From Mycobacterium sp. (GTDB lineage: Bacteria; Actinomycetota; Actinomycetes; Mycobacteriales; Mycobacteriaceae): a stretch of 64,000 nt of DNA. The notes beneath the pieces were generated by a model. The model was not told the DNA's origin. It saw only the letters and a program-made list of their open reading frames with translations, and searched no databases. This document shows, one piece after another, positions 35,207 through 44,732 of this stretch; the first letter of the stretch is position 1, and each line of letters opens with the position of its first letter. The position numbers and the translations under genes were made by a program. The stretch spans positions 124,001-188,000 of the forward strand of contig JAKFVT010000053.1 of NCBI GenBank assembly GCA_021732005.1, in the 5' to 3' direction.

Positions 35207-35230
35207 CAACTTCATCGAGGGGGAAACAGC

Positions 35231-36709
35231 GTGGAGGACGAGACCGGCCTGTCAGCCGCCGACCTCCTCGACATCAACCGCGAAATCCAGGGCTCCCCCA
35301 CGATCCGGCTGCTGGCCGCACTCAACCTGGGCGGTTACGCCACCCTGATGGAGCGTCACCTCAGCGACGGCGAGATCAGCGAGACCGAGCTGGTCGTGCG
35401 GCTCGAGCGGGACCTCGACGAGCTGGGTCGGCCCGGTGGCGAACAGTCCGGCCTGGGTCTGATCAAGAGCTGGGCGAGCCAGGGTTGGCTGCACCGGGTG
35501 GCAGACCAGCGCAGCGGCATCGAGCGCAACCTCTGCTACCTCACCCAGGACGCCCGCCGGGCGCTGGACTTCCTACGTGGGCTGCGCCGCCAGGACACCA
35601 TCGCCACCGGCGGCTCGATCAACGGCATCGCCGCACGCCTCAAACAGATCGCCCTGCGCGTCGGCAACGACCCGGTCCGCATCCGCGCCGGCATCCAGGC
35701 CGAGATCGCCGCCTTGCACGCCGAACTGGATGCGCTGGAACGCGGTGAAGAGCTGGACCGCTCCGCCGACGTCGACATGACCGACGTGTACGACGAAGCC
35801 CACGCCATCGCATTGCAGATGGAACGGCTTATCACCGACATCGGCCAGTACGGCACGATGATCGAGCGGGCCACCGCGGCTCTCGACGAGCCGATCGACA
35901 GCAACCTGGCCTACCGCGACCGGCAGCGTCAGATGTACGCCGACTACCAGGCCGCCTGGGACTCCCAGGGCCGCGATTCGCACCGCGCCTTCCTGCGGAT
36001 GATCAACGACCCGGACCAGCGCGCGGAGTTCGAGGCCGACGTCGCGGCCGTCGCCCATGCGCTGCCCGCCCTCGACCCGGCACTGCGCAAGGTGATGGCC
36101 GGGTTCTTCGAGCTCGTCGGCCAGCAGATCGACGAGGTGGAGCGCATCCAGCAGCGCTGCGCCCAGCGGGTCAAGCGGTTCACCGCGTTCGGGACCCTGG
36201 AGCAGAGCCGCGGTGTGGCCCGCCAACTCAGCGACGCGATCGGCGCCGCCCGCGTCCTGCTCAAGAGCTCACTGACCGACTCGCGCCTCGACATCGAACT
36301 CCCCCTGGCCCGCCACGCCATCAGTTCGGTTGGCGCACTGAGCTTCCGGATCGGCGATCTGTCATCGCCCAGGCCCGCTCAAGCTTCGGAAGGCGAGCTG
36401 GACCTGACCAGCTTCGCGGCGCTGACCACCCAGGTCGACGCCCCGGCGATGTCGGAGATGATCAACACCGCCCTGGATACCGGCCCGGTGTCGCTGCCCG
36501 ACGCTGTGGACATGCTCGATGCGGCCTATCTGGGTCACGTCATCGTGCTGTGGTCGTGGGCGCTCAAACAACCCTCACAGGCAGAGACAGCCTCGAACAC
36601 ACCGGTGACCGTCCGATTCCAGTCGCTGGACGGACGGGACCGCGAGATGGAGGTCCCGCACTTGGTCTTCACCGAACCGATCTCCAGCTTGTTGGGAGCC
36701 AGCGCATGA
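35231..36709 (+). CDS. jetA: JetA/EptA/MksF (DUF3375), kleisin subunit of a Wadjet-type condensin
   Basis: A 492-residue DUF3375 protein, the kleisin-like MksF subunit that bridges the heads of the SMC-like JetC. The family pattern is SAADLLDINREIQGSPTIRLL at the start, LERDLDELGRP, KSWASQGWLHRV and the long helical middle (residues 150-400). GTG 35231 has GAGGGGG upstream; an in-frame GTG at 35120 would add 37 residues with no family match. It is first in a tightly coupled jetABC operon. In M. smegmatis the homologous eptABCD locus restricts plasmids. Confidence 0.88.
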   Translation: MEDETGLSAADLLDINREIQGSPTIRLLAALNLGGYATLMERHLSDGEISETELVVRLERDLDELGRPGGEQSGLGLIKSWASQGWLHRVADQRSGIERNLCYLTQDARRALDFLRGLRRQDTIATGGSINGIAARLKQIALRVGNDPVRIRAGIQAEIAALHAELDALERGEELDRSADVDMTDVYDEAHAIALQMERLITDIGQYGTMIERATAALDEPIDSNLAYRDRQRQMYADYQAAWDSQGRDSHRAFLRMINDPDQRAEFEADVAAVAHALPALDPALRKVMAGFFELVGQQIDEVERIQQRCAQRVKRFTAFGTLEQSRGVARQLSDAIGAARVLLKSSLTDSRLDIELPLARHAISSVGALSFRIGDLSSPRPAQASEGELDLTSFAALTTQVDAPAMSEMINTALDTGPVSLPDAVDMLDAAYLGHVIVLWSWALKQPSQAETASNTPVTVRFQSLDGRDREMEVPHLVFTEPISSLLGASA

Positions 36710-37401
36710 CCACCGACGCCGATATCGACTTCAGCTCACTACCTCAAGTCGACCAGACCGCGCGCACCCCGCATCAGCGGCGCCCCCGCTTCGACGGCGA
36801 CGTGAGCGAGCTGCCCGACCGGGCGTGCTGGGCGCTGCAGCAGCTGCTGACCCGCCGCTACATCAGCGCCGAGGGCGATGCCGACCTGTACAGCTGGGTG
36901 CTGGAATACCGTGCGCAACTGTCGGTACGGCTCTCCGAACTCGACCTGATGCTGCGCGTGGTCGAGGGTGGGGACGTCGCGTTCGTCGAGCAGGCTCGTT
37001 ACGAATCCGCCCGGGGCGCCAAGCTTTTGCGTCGCGAGCCGCTGGGCACCTACGACTCGATCCTGGCGCTGCACCTCGCGCAGATGTCGCGCGCCGCCGG
37101 TGGCCAGGCCGTGCTGATCAGCCGCGAGGAGGTGCACGGGCTGTTCTCCGGTGTCCTCAACGACGTCGACCGCGACACCGTGACCTTCACCGCCCGCATC
37201 GACGCGGCCATCGCGCGCCTGGCCGGACTGGAGATCCTGCGCAAGACTCGCGACGACGAAGACAGCTACACCGTCAGCCCGGTGATCAACGCCGTGATGA
37301 CCGCATCGGTGATCGCCGAATTGCAGCAGCAGTTCGAGATGCTGCTGTCCGGCGGCGCATCCCCGGACCGCGATGAACAGGAGACCGCGCTCGATGGCTG
37401 A
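36706..37401 (+). CDS. jetB: JetB/EptB/MksE (DUF4194), KITE subunit of a Wadjet-type condensin
   Basis: A 231-residue DUF4194 protein with a double winged-helix (KITE) arrangement that dimerises on the kleisin. LPDRACWALQQLLTRRYISAEGDADLYSWV and SRAAGGQAVLISREEVHGLFSG are recognisable. The ATG overlaps the jetA stop (ATGA), and its 3' end overlaps jetC by 8 nt. The frame is open upstream, but family length supports ATG 36706. It should form the MksBEF complex with its neighbours. Confidence 0.87.
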   Translation: MTTDADIDFSSLPQVDQTARTPHQRRPRFDGDVSELPDRACWALQQLLTRRYISAEGDADLYSWVLEYRAQLSVRLSELDLMLRVVEGGDVAFVEQARYESARGAKLLRREPLGTYDSILALHLAQMSRAAGGQAVLISREEVHGLFSGVLNDVDRDTVTFTARIDAAIARLAGLEILRKTRDDEDSYTVSPVINAVMTASVIAELQQQFEMLLSGGASPDRDEQETALDG

Positions 37402-40400
37402 ACAGTTCCACTTGTCGCGGCTGCAGGTCATCAACTGGGGTGTGTTCGACGGTTACCACGACATCCCGTTCAGCGAAGGCGGCGCGCTGATCGCCGGAGC
37501 GTCGGGAAGTGGGAAGTCCTCACTGCTGGATGCGATTTCGCTGGCCTTTCTGCCGTTCAACCGGCGCAATTTCAACGCCTCCGGCGACAACACCGCCGCG
37601 GGGTCCAGCGCAGGCCGCCGCACGGTCGACAAGTACGTACGCGGGGCGTGGGGTCAGCGCAGTGACGGCGGCGCCAGCAAGGTGATGTACCTGCGCGGGG
37701 ACGGCACGGCGTGGTCGGCCATCGCCGTCAGCTACCGCAGCAACACCGGGCGCACGGTCACCGGCCTGGTCTTGAAATGGCTGACCGGCGAGTCCCGCTC
37801 GGACTCGTCGAGCCGGTTTGTGCTGGCCGACGGGGACCGCGACATCGAGGACGTTTGCAACCGCTGGGCGGCAGGGCGTTTCGACTCCGGGGTGTTCAAG
37901 GACGACGAGTGGCGGTTCTCCACCAAGGTGGAGTCGCAGTACCTCGCCCAGCTGTACGCCACCATCGGTATCCGCGCTTCCGATGCCGCTCAGCAGCTGC
38001 TCGGCAAGGCAAAATCGCTGAAAAGCGTTGGTGGGCTTGAACAGTTCGTGCGCGAATTCATGCTCGACGAGCCGAGTAGCCTGACCCGGCTGCCGGAGGC
38101 GCTCAAGCAGATCGATCCGCTGGTGGAGGCCCGCGAGCTCTTGGCCGTCGCTCAGAAGAAGCGCAAGATCCTCGGCGACATCGAGAAGATCCAGCAGCGG
38201 TACGCCTCGGAGTCCTCGGACCTGGGCATCATCGATCTGGTGGATCAGCCGATGGTCCGCGCGTACACCGACCATGTCCGGCTCACGCAGTGCGGGCCGC
38301 AGATCCAGTCGCTGGACGCCACCATCGACCAACTCGGCAACGAGTACGAGGACGTCACCCGGCAGCTGAATCTGGCCAAGGCCGAGGGTGATTCGCTCAA
38401 CGCGCAGATCAGCGGATCCAGCTCCAGCCTGGGACCGTTGCAGTCCCAGGTGGCCGGCGCCGAGGCACAGGCCGAACAGGTGTCGCGGCGCCGTGCGGCC
38501 TACGAGACGATGCTGGCCGCCCAAGACATCGACGTCCCGGACACCGCCGACGAGTTCTGGAATCTGCGTGAGGAACTCGCCACCGAGGTCACCGAACTGC
38601 TGGCCAAACTGGACCGGGGCCGTGAGGCGTCCACCGATGCCGAATACGCACAGAAGGCCGCCCGCATCGCCCGCGACGACGCCGCCAAGGAGCTCAAGCG
38701 CGTCGAGCACGTCGGGTCGGCGCTGCCCGAATTCGCGATCACCATGCGCGAACACATCTGTGCGGCGGTCGGTGTCGACCCCGGTGAGCTGCCCTACATT
38801 GCAGAGTTGATGGACCTGCGGCCCGACCAGAGCCGGTGGCGGGTGGCCGTGGAGAAGGTTCTGCGGGGCGTGGGCCTGCGACTCCTGGTACCCGATGACC
38901 GGTATTCGGCTGTGCTGCGATTCGTCAACGAGACCAACATGGGCGGACGGCTGCAGCTGCACCACGTCCGCGCCTCGCTGGTCGGCGCGGAGCCGGTCGA
39001 CGCCGAACCGAACACGTTGGCCGGCAAGCTGTTTGTCGTCGACCCGACGCATCCGTGCGCGGCCGAGGCGGCCGATGTCATCGCCGCCGCGGGCGACCAC
39101 GTCTGCGTGGACACCCCGGATGTGTTCTCCCGCTTCCGCCGCGCGGTCACCGACACGGGCCTGTACAAGGACTCCGAGCGGCTCGCCATCAAGGATGACC
39201 GTCGTCCGCTCAAACAGGCCGACTACATCTACCAGGGCGACGTTCGGGCGAAAATCGACGCGCTGACCGTCGACCTCGCCAATGCCGAAGAGCTGTACCA
39301 GCAGGCGCGCCGGAAGGCCGACGAGATCGCCGCGCAGCGTCAGCGGTGGCGGGATCGGGCCGCGGCGTGCAAGGCGATCTGCGAACAGTTCCCGCAGTGG
39401 AACCAGGTCGACAGCGATACCGCCGACGGCCATGCCGACCGACTGCGCGAGCAGTTCGAGCTCCTGCTGGCCGACAACCCGGACATCGAGGCGCTGACCG
39501 CGCGAGCCGACGAGTGCTGGGAGGAGATCCAGACGCTGATGACGCGGCGCGGGGCAATCCAGACCCGCCGCGACGACCTCGACGCACGGCGCACCCAGCT
39601 GCTCGAACTGCAGGACCGGCTGGCGCCCACGTTCGTCTCCGAACCGCTGACCGAGCTGCTGAACCGCTACGCCGCCCTCGTGCCGGTGGCATTGGAGGTG
39701 CTCAATCCCGAGCCGCACCGCGAGGCGGTGTTCAACACGATCCGCCGCGAGCGCGAGCAACTGCGCGAAAGCCGCAGGCGCTCATACGATGAGCTGGCTC
39801 GCATCCTGAACACCTTCGACACGGCGTTCCCCGATGCGATTCCCAACGACAGCGACGTGTTCGACGAGCGGGTGCACGACTACGTGGCGCTGTGCCGGCA
39901 CATCGACGAGCGCGAACTGCCCGAGGCATACGAGCGGATGATGCGTTTGGTCACCGAGCAGGCGCCTGATGCGATCCTCACGCTGCACCGGGTGGCCGAG
40001 CAGGAGACACGGCGGATCAGCGAGCAGATCGACCGGGTCAACACCGGCCTGGGCGCGGTCGAGTTCAACAGCGGTACCCGGCTGACGCTGCGGGCCACGC
40101 CGCGCAGCCTGACCGCGGTGGCCGAGCTGACCGAGATCGTTCGGGCGATCTCGCGACGCATCGCCGAGGTCGGTCTGGGTGACAAGCAGGCGATCCTGGA
40201 TCAGTACGCCGATATCTTGCGGCTGCGCAACCGGCTGGCGTCGACGGCGCCGGAGGACAAGGCGTGGACCCGTGACGCGCTGGACGTCCGTAACCGGTTC
40301 ACCTTCGACTGCGCCGAGTGGGATGTCCGCACCGAGGAGCTGATCCGCACGCACAGCAACGCCGGCGACAACTCCGGCGGCGAGCAGGAGAAGCTGATGG

Positions 40401-40765
40401 CGTTCTGTCTCGCCGGGGCGTTGAGCTTCAACCTGGCGAGCCCCGAGAGTTCTGACAACAAGCCGGTTTTCGCGCAGTTGATGCTCGACGAGGCGTTCTC
40501 GAAGTCGGACCCGCAGTTCGCCCAGCAGGCGCTGCAGGCGTTCCGCAAATTCGGTTTCCAGCTCGTTATCGTGGCCACGGTGCAGAACGCCACCACGATT
40601 CAGCCCTACATCGACAGCGTGATCATGGTGTCCAAGACCGAAGCCACCAGCCGCAACGCCCGCCCGGTGGCGACCGTGGTGTCCAAGACGATCTCGGACT
40701 TCACGACCTTGCGTGCCGAGATGCGGAGCTCGGCCGCGCGGGAACGGGTGCCCGCCGGGGTGTAG
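37394..40765 (+). CDS. jetC: JetC/EptC/MksB, SMC-like ATPase of a Wadjet-type condensin
   Basis: A 1123-residue SMC/MukB-like motor. Walker A GASGSGKSS is at residues 35-43 (INWGVFDGYHDIPF just before it). Two long coiled-coil arms flank a hinge region around residues 480-590. The signature NSGGEQEKL is near residue 995 and Walker B QLMLDEAFSKSD near residue 1025. All ATPase elements look intact. The start ATG 37394 overlaps jetB; ATG 37373 is an alternative. Wadjet systems extrude and recognise small circular DNA. No JetD nuclease gene follows. Confidence 0.92.
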   Translation: MAEQFHLSRLQVINWGVFDGYHDIPFSEGGALIAGASGSGKSSLLDAISLAFLPFNRRNFNASGDNTAAGSSAGRRTVDKYVRGAWGQRSDGGASKVMYLRGDGTAWSAIAVSYRSNTGRTVTGLVLKWLTGESRSDSSSRFVLADGDRDIEDVCNRWAAGRFDSGVFKDDEWRFSTKVESQYLAQLYATIGIRASDAAQQLLGKAKSLKSVGGLEQFVREFMLDEPSSLTRLPEALKQIDPLVEARELLAVAQKKRKILGDIEKIQQRYASESSDLGIIDLVDQPMVRAYTDHVRLTQCGPQIQSLDATIDQLGNEYEDVTRQLNLAKAEGDSLNAQISGSSSSLGPLQSQVAGAEAQAEQVSRRRAAYETMLAAQDIDVPDTADEFWNLREELATEVTELLAKLDRGREASTDAEYAQKAARIARDDAAKELKRVEHVGSALPEFAITMREHICAAVGVDPGELPYIAELMDLRPDQSRWRVAVEKVLRGVGLRLLVPDDRYSAVLRFVNETNMGGRLQLHHVRASLVGAEPVDAEPNTLAGKLFVVDPTHPCAAEAADVIAAAGDHVCVDTPDVFSRFRRAVTDTGLYKDSERLAIKDDRRPLKQADYIYQGDVRAKIDALTVDLANAEELYQQARRKADEIAAQRQRWRDRAAACKAICEQFPQWNQVDSDTADGHADRLREQFELLLADNPDIEALTARADECWEEIQTLMTRRGAIQTRRDDLDARRTQLLELQDRLAPTFVSEPLTELLNRYAALVPVALEVLNPEPHREAVFNTIRREREQLRESRRRSYDELARILNTFDTAFPDAIPNDSDVFDERVHDYVALCRHIDERELPEAYERMMRLVTEQAPDAILTLHRVAEQETRRISEQIDRVNTGLGAVEFNSGTRLTLRATPRSLTAVAELTEIVRAISRRIAEVGLGDKQAILDQYADILRLRNRLASTAPEDKAWTRDALDVRNRFTFDCAEWDVRTEELIRTHSNAGDNSGGEQEKLMAFCLAGALSFNLASPESSDNKPVFAQLMLDEAFSKSDPQFAQQALQAFRKFGFQLVIVATVQNATTIQPYIDSVIMVSKTEATSRNARPVATVVSKTISDFTTLRAEMRSSAARERVPAGV

Positions 40766-40903
40766 CGGCCACGGCCCGCTCGGCGCGCCCGCTCGGGCGG
40801 GCTCTGGGTGCGGACGGGCGGACGCGGGCGCCGACTGCGTGCCCGGCCGCAACCGAGGCCGTGTGTTGCAAAGGAGCCGGCGAGTACGGCGTTGGCGGGC
40901 CGT

Positions 40904-42070
40904 AGGATCGACCGCACCCGCGTACACCGGTGGGCCGCCGACCCCGTATGTGCCCTGAGGAGTCGTGTGGAACGGCCTGTTCGCGGGGTCGCCGGTGATC
41001 ATGGCGATCCCATTGTCCCATCCGGTCGGTATCGCCGTCATGAAGTCGATGGCCGTCTTGATGAGGTTCGGGCTGTACAGATAGTTGGCGGGGGTTGGCC
41101 GGCCCGGATTGATCGTGCGGTCATAGCCCGCTTCCACCAGAACCCGCAACGGCGGGTCGAGTGTGGCCGCGATCGGCGGCCCGATGATCGGGATCTGCTC
41201 CAGTGGCATCAGCAGTGGAAGGGTCTGGGCGGGAATCAGATAGTAGGTCGTGTCCTGATACTGGCCTTGGAGCTCAACAGTATTGGCGGCGAAGTAGGCC
41301 GTCTCAGGATGGAAGTACAGGAAGCCTAGTGCCACGTTGAGATCGGCCACCACATTGAGCGGGTTGGTCGGAAAATCCGATACCGGATCGTATTGCCGCG
41401 CAACGTCGACGGTTGTCAGTGACATGGGCTGCGGGGAATTGGTGGTCATCGCACCGTCGAAGGTCACACCGAAAACCGGTAGGTGGGCGCCGACGAAGCG
41501 TTCGAGAATTCCGCCGTTGGGCCGGTTCGGATTGGATGTGACGACGAATCCGACTCTGGCGCCGGCCAGCGGATGCGCGATCAGATCGTATTTCTCTTTG
41601 GCGGTGACCGTCGCACTCTGCGAATACCCGTACACCACATAGGAAGTGTCGACCAGGGTGCGTGGGCCCGTCGTGGTGAACGGCGGTTCCGTTACGGTGC
41701 AGGACTTTCCGCGCAGGCATGCATCGAGATTGGCCTGTCCGATTGCGACAGACGTATCGAACGGCATGGCATGCAAGCCGGTGGCGATGGGGAATTCCTC
41801 GGGGGTGTAGACCGCCACCTGGGCGCACCCGGCGCTGCCCCCGGTACAGAGTCCCGACGGCGCCACGTACACGCCGTCCGCCTTGTCCACATAGTTCGCG
41901 ATGTACTGCGCGGTGTCCTGGGGAATGCTGAGCGGGTGGCCGGTGCCGCCCATGATCAGTGCTGTTGCGGCCCAGGCGATGGCGACTGAGGTCAGCGGCG
42001 TCAACGCCATGAGTAGCACGCCGCTGAGCGCGATCACGGTGGTTGCGATCGGTCGGTTCGCCTTGCGCAT
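40904..42070 (-). CDS. PE-PPE-domain secreted serine esterase (3' end uncertain)
   Basis: Exported alpha/beta-hydrolase of the PE-PPE domain family. The signal region (TTVIALSGVLLMALTPL) is followed by TALIMGGTGHPL, and VVYGYSQSA is the GxSxS nucleophile motif. The conserved domain ends near VDP at about 40,904. The frame has no stop there and stays open to 39,782, antisense to the jetC end, which is implausible as protein. A frameshift or lost stop is likely, so the end given is only the end of the supported part. ATG 42070 has GAAGGGGG upstream. Confidence 0.75.
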
Positions 42071-42192
42071 GGCGACCCCCTTCAGTACCAACTCAGATCT
42101 GACCAGCGCTGCGCGCGTGCGGGCTATGGCCTTTGGTCACCACAGCCGCGGACCAACGGCAACTCGTCGTCGGCGACGTGCCGCAACACAAC

Positions 42193-42231
42193 GCAAAAAG
42201 GTCAGGGGCGCAACGCCCCTGACCTTTTTGC
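42193..42231 (-). terminator. Strong Rho-independent terminator after the lipoprotein gene
   Basis: An 18-bp perfect stem (42193-42210 with 42214-42231) has a 3-nt loop and A/T-rich ends (GCAAAAAGG / CCTTTTTGC). On the minus strand it lies 14 nt after the lipoprotein stop and before the PE-PPE gene, insulating the latter. The symmetric T-tracts would also work on the plus strand. Confidence 0.85.
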
Positions 42232-42244
42232 GGTTGGTGCTGAA

Positions 42245-42901
42245 TTACTTCAGGTTGGGCAGGTTCTGCTGGATCGCCGCGACCTGAGCCTTGCCCACGG
42301 CCTCGACGAAGTCCTGCGGCACCGGGTTGAGGTCACCCGGTGCGCTGCTGAAGATCGCCACCACGACCGTGCGCTCGACGGTGAAGAGCAGAGCTGCCAT
42401 CGCCGACTTGCCGTCCACCGAGGTGCCGATCGTGACGGTCGCGTCCGGGGTGACCGCGGGCAGCGGCACCGGGGAGCCGGTCACCTGACTGGGAACGCTG
42501 TTGGCGGCGCCCGTCAGGCCGGTCGCGGCCTGGGAGGCGTCGTCACTGACGATCACCGAGATGTTGATGGCGTCGGTTCCGGAGGTGAAGGTCTGCGAGA
42601 CGTCCGGCGGTGCCGGCGTCAGCGTCACCTTCGGCGCGTCACCCGCCCATGGGGTGTTGGCCACCTGCGGGATATCGGCCGGCTTCACCAGCAGCGTCGC
42701 GTAGTCCGGCGTACCCGCAGGCGTCGTGGCTTCAGCGCTGGTCGTGGCCGCAGCAGTGGTGGTCGACGTCGTCGTGGATGTTGTGGTGCTCGTCGTCGAC
42801 GACGACGACTTCTCATCCTTACCGCAGCCGGCGACGACCAGTCCGAGCGCGACGGCGGCCGCCGTCACTCGGACGATTGCTCGCGTGCGTACAGGATCCA
42901 T
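42245..42901 (-). CDS. Thr/Ser-rich linker lipoprotein
   Basis: A 218-residue exported lipoprotein with signal AAAVALGLVVAGC, where the Cys is the lipid anchor. A Ser/Thr-rich linker of about 35 residues (SSSSTTSTTTSTTTSTTT) is likely glycosylated. The globular domain of unknown family begins at YATLLVKPADIPQVANTPW. The domain may be a mycobacterial ligand-binding lipoprotein fold, but I do not recognise it with certainty. ATG 42901 has GGGAG about 9 nt upstream. Confidence 0.78.
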   Translation of the reverse strand: MDPVRTRAIVRVTAAAVALGLVVAGCGKDEKSSSSTTSTTTSTTTSTTTAAATTSAEATTPAGTPDYATLLVKPADIPQVANTPWAGDAPKVTLTPAPPDVSQTFTSGTDAINISVIVSDDASQAATGLTGAANSVPSQVTGSPVPLPAVTPDATVTIGTSVDGKSAMAALLFTVERTVVVAIFSSAPGDLNPVPQDFVEAVGKAQVAAIQQNLPNLK

Positions 42902-43001
42902 GACAGCGATCTCCCCTCCGGCCACACCCCGGCGGAGGGCCAAGGGCAGCCTAAACGAGCCAGGCCGCCAGCCTGCGATTATTTGACTTATTGGTTAAGA
43001 A

Positions 43002-44144
43002 TCAGGCGTTGTGCGGGGTCACGAGGAACTTTTCCCCCGTTGCCCGCTTGACGTATTCGGTGAAGGCGTCGGGGTTGAGCATGCCGGCGAGTGACACCTC
43101 ACGGGTGTAGTTGCTGGCGAACGTTGTCGTGAGCTCGGCGGCCACGCGAGTGCGCAACCGGCCGATCGTCTCGGCGCCGGCCGTGGCGAGGAATGGGGTC
43201 AGCAGCCAGCCACCGATCCCCCACGACATTCCGAAGTCCCGCGTCAGCACCGTCGGGCTGGTGTCGAGTGCACCGTAGATATAGACCTGCTTGTGGACGT
43301 CCGACCCGTAGCGCGAGTACTCGCCCGCTTTCGCGTTGGCCGCCACCTCCATGGCGTTGAGGATGTCGCTCGCCAGGGTCCCACCGCCGGTGGCGTCGAA
43401 GGCCAGGGTGGCCGACGTTGCCTTGAGTGCCTCCACCAGATCAGCGGTGAACGACGGCGACGTCGAGTTGAGGACGTACTCGGCGCCGAGCGCGGTGAGC
43501 AGTTGTTCCTGTTCGGGCTTGCGGACGATGTTGACCAGCGGGATGCCGTCTTTCTGGCAGATCTTGACCAGCATCTGCCCCAGATTCGATGCGGCCGCGG
43601 TGTGTACGAGCGCCGAATGCCCTTCGCGCCGCATGGTTTCCGTCATCCCCAGCGCCGTCAGCGGGTTGACGAACGACGACGCCCCGTCGCGGGCGGTGGC
43701 GCCGTCGGGCAGGACCAGACACATCGGCGCGTCGACCACGCGGTATTGGGAGTACATCGCGCCGGCCGCGATCCCGACGGTTTTGCCGATGAGGGATTGG
43801 GCCGCCTCGGATGACCCGGCGGCCACCACGGTGCCGGCCCCCTCATTGCCCACCGGGAGGGACTTGTCGAGTCGCGCGGAAAGGCCGGCAAGGGAACGCT
43901 CCGGTACGGATGCGGTGACAACGGGACGTTCCGGTGTGCCCGTCACCGTCGCGGTGCTCATATCCGCGGTCGCGATCAAGAGCCCAAGGTCGGACGGGTT
44001 GATCGGTGCTGCCTCGACCCGCACCAACACCTGGTTGTCGCCGGGCGTGGGAACGCCGACCTCCTGTAACGAGAGTTCGAGTTTGCCGTCAGACGTCACC
44101 AGCGAACGCAGCTCAAGAGCCTTGTCGGGCAGATTTTCGACCAT
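43002..44144 (-). CDS. Zinc-binding-dehydrogenase-type (MDR) oxidoreductase
   Basis: A 380-residue medium-chain reductase of quinone oxidoreductase type. The N-terminal GroES-like domain includes VLVRVEAAPINPSDLGLLIATA and LPVGNEGAGTVVAAGSS. The cofactor domain has HSALVHTAAASNLGQMLVKICQ, with AAASNLGQ in the position of the usual GxGxxG, and LAFDATGGGTL. There is no cluster of catalytic-zinc cysteines, so it is probably an NADPH-dependent reductase of enones or quinones. It is divergent from the csbD-like gene. Confidence 0.85.
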   Translation of the reverse strand: MVENLPDKALELRSLVTSDGKLELSLQEVGVPTPGDNQVLVRVEAAPINPSDLGLLIATADMSTATVTGTPERPVVTASVPERSLAGLSARLDKSLPVGNEGAGTVVAAGSSEAAQSLIGKTVGIAAGAMYSQYRVVDAPMCLVLPDGATARDGASSFVNPLTALGMTETMRREGHSALVHTAAASNLGQMLVKICQKDGIPLVNIVRKPEQEQLLTALGAEYVLNSTSPSFTADLVEALKATSATLAFDATGGGTLASDILNAMEVAANAKAGEYSRYGSDVHKQVYIYGALDTSPTVLTRDFGMSWGIGGWLLTPFLATAGAETIGRLRTRVAAELTTTFASNYTREVSLAGMLNPDAFTEYVKRATGEKFLVTPHNA

Positions 44145-44251
44145 TAGGGGCGCCTCGTTTCTGATGACGATCGACAGTTCGAATCATAGGAACGTCCAAC
44201 GCCGGCCGGAACCTTCCGCCGATTCACAATTGCCTCGGTGCGCGGCGTCAC

Positions 44252-44278
44252 GATTGAACCTTCGCTGATGGCGGGTAT
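44252..44278 (+). promoter_or_regulatory. SigF-like promoter of the csbD-like gene
   Basis: GATTGA (44252-44257), a 15-nt spacer and GGGTAT (44273-44278) resemble the mycobacterial SigF pattern (GGTTT/GTTT ... GGGTAT). The -10 is exact and the -35 is partial. It precedes the csbD-like start by 38 nt. Homologous csbD in Bacillus is under general stress control, which fits. Confidence 0.45.
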
Positions 44279-44316
44279 ATAGCGCTGTACACCTGACCTG
44301 AACGGAAGGAACGACC

Positions 44317-44547
44317 ATGGGCGACAGCGGACCCGAAGAGGCCGTCAAAGGCATCGTCGAAGACGTGAAGGGCAAGGCGAAGGAAGTCGTCGGCATCGTC
44401 ACCGACAAGGATGACCTACGCGAAGAAGGCCGCGCGCAGCAGGACAAGGCCGAGGCCGCACGCGATGTAGCCAAGAAGGAAGCCGAAGCCGAGGCCGCTC
44501 GCGCCGCGGAGCAGGCCGCCGAGGCGCGGCAGAAGGCCGCCGAGTAA
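44317..44547 (+). CDS. CsbD-like / microaggregate-binding protein 1 family stress protein
   Basis: A 76-residue, highly charged helical protein. The N-terminus has the CsbD-like core (EEAVKGIVEDVKGKAKEVVGIVTDKDDLREEGRAQ). The rest is an Ala/Glu/Lys/Arg-rich amphipathic helix (EAARDVAKKEAEAEAARAAE). This is the layout of mycobacterial microaggregate-binding protein 1-type proteins. GGAAGGAA lies upstream of the ATG, a SigF-like promoter precedes it and a strong terminator follows, so it is a single-gene unit, probably stress induced. Confidence 0.85.
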   Translation: MGDSGPEEAVKGIVEDVKGKAKEVVGIVTDKDDLREEGRAQQDKAEAARDVAKKEAEAEAARAAEQAAEARQKAAE

Positions 44548-44562
44548 CTCAGCATTCAAGCG

Positions 44563-44610
44563 GGGATGCGTTGTGCGCCAGAGGTTTGGAGGCACAACGC
44601 ATCCCTTTTG
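44563..44610 (+). terminator. Terminator of the csbD-like gene
   Basis: GGGATGCGTTGTGC (44563-44576) pairs perfectly with GCACAACGCATCCC (44592-44605), a 14-bp stem, and is followed by TTTTGCTCTTT. It is placed 16 nt after the stop codon. Confidence 0.85.
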
Positions 44611-44732
44611 CTCTTTCTGCGGTGAGGTGGCTCTGACACAGGCAGTTCGGCACCCGGTTTGAAAATGACAGATCCGGCAATTCCCTAGGCGCAGTACTAC
44701 ATCGCTACACACGCTCTACGAACGGATGAAAC

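Noticed and set aside
40766..41329. A jetD (DUF3322/DUF2220) gene after jetC
   Set aside because: The plus-strand frames here are short, Arg-rich and antisense to the PE-PPE gene. No topoisomerase-primase-like motifs were seen.
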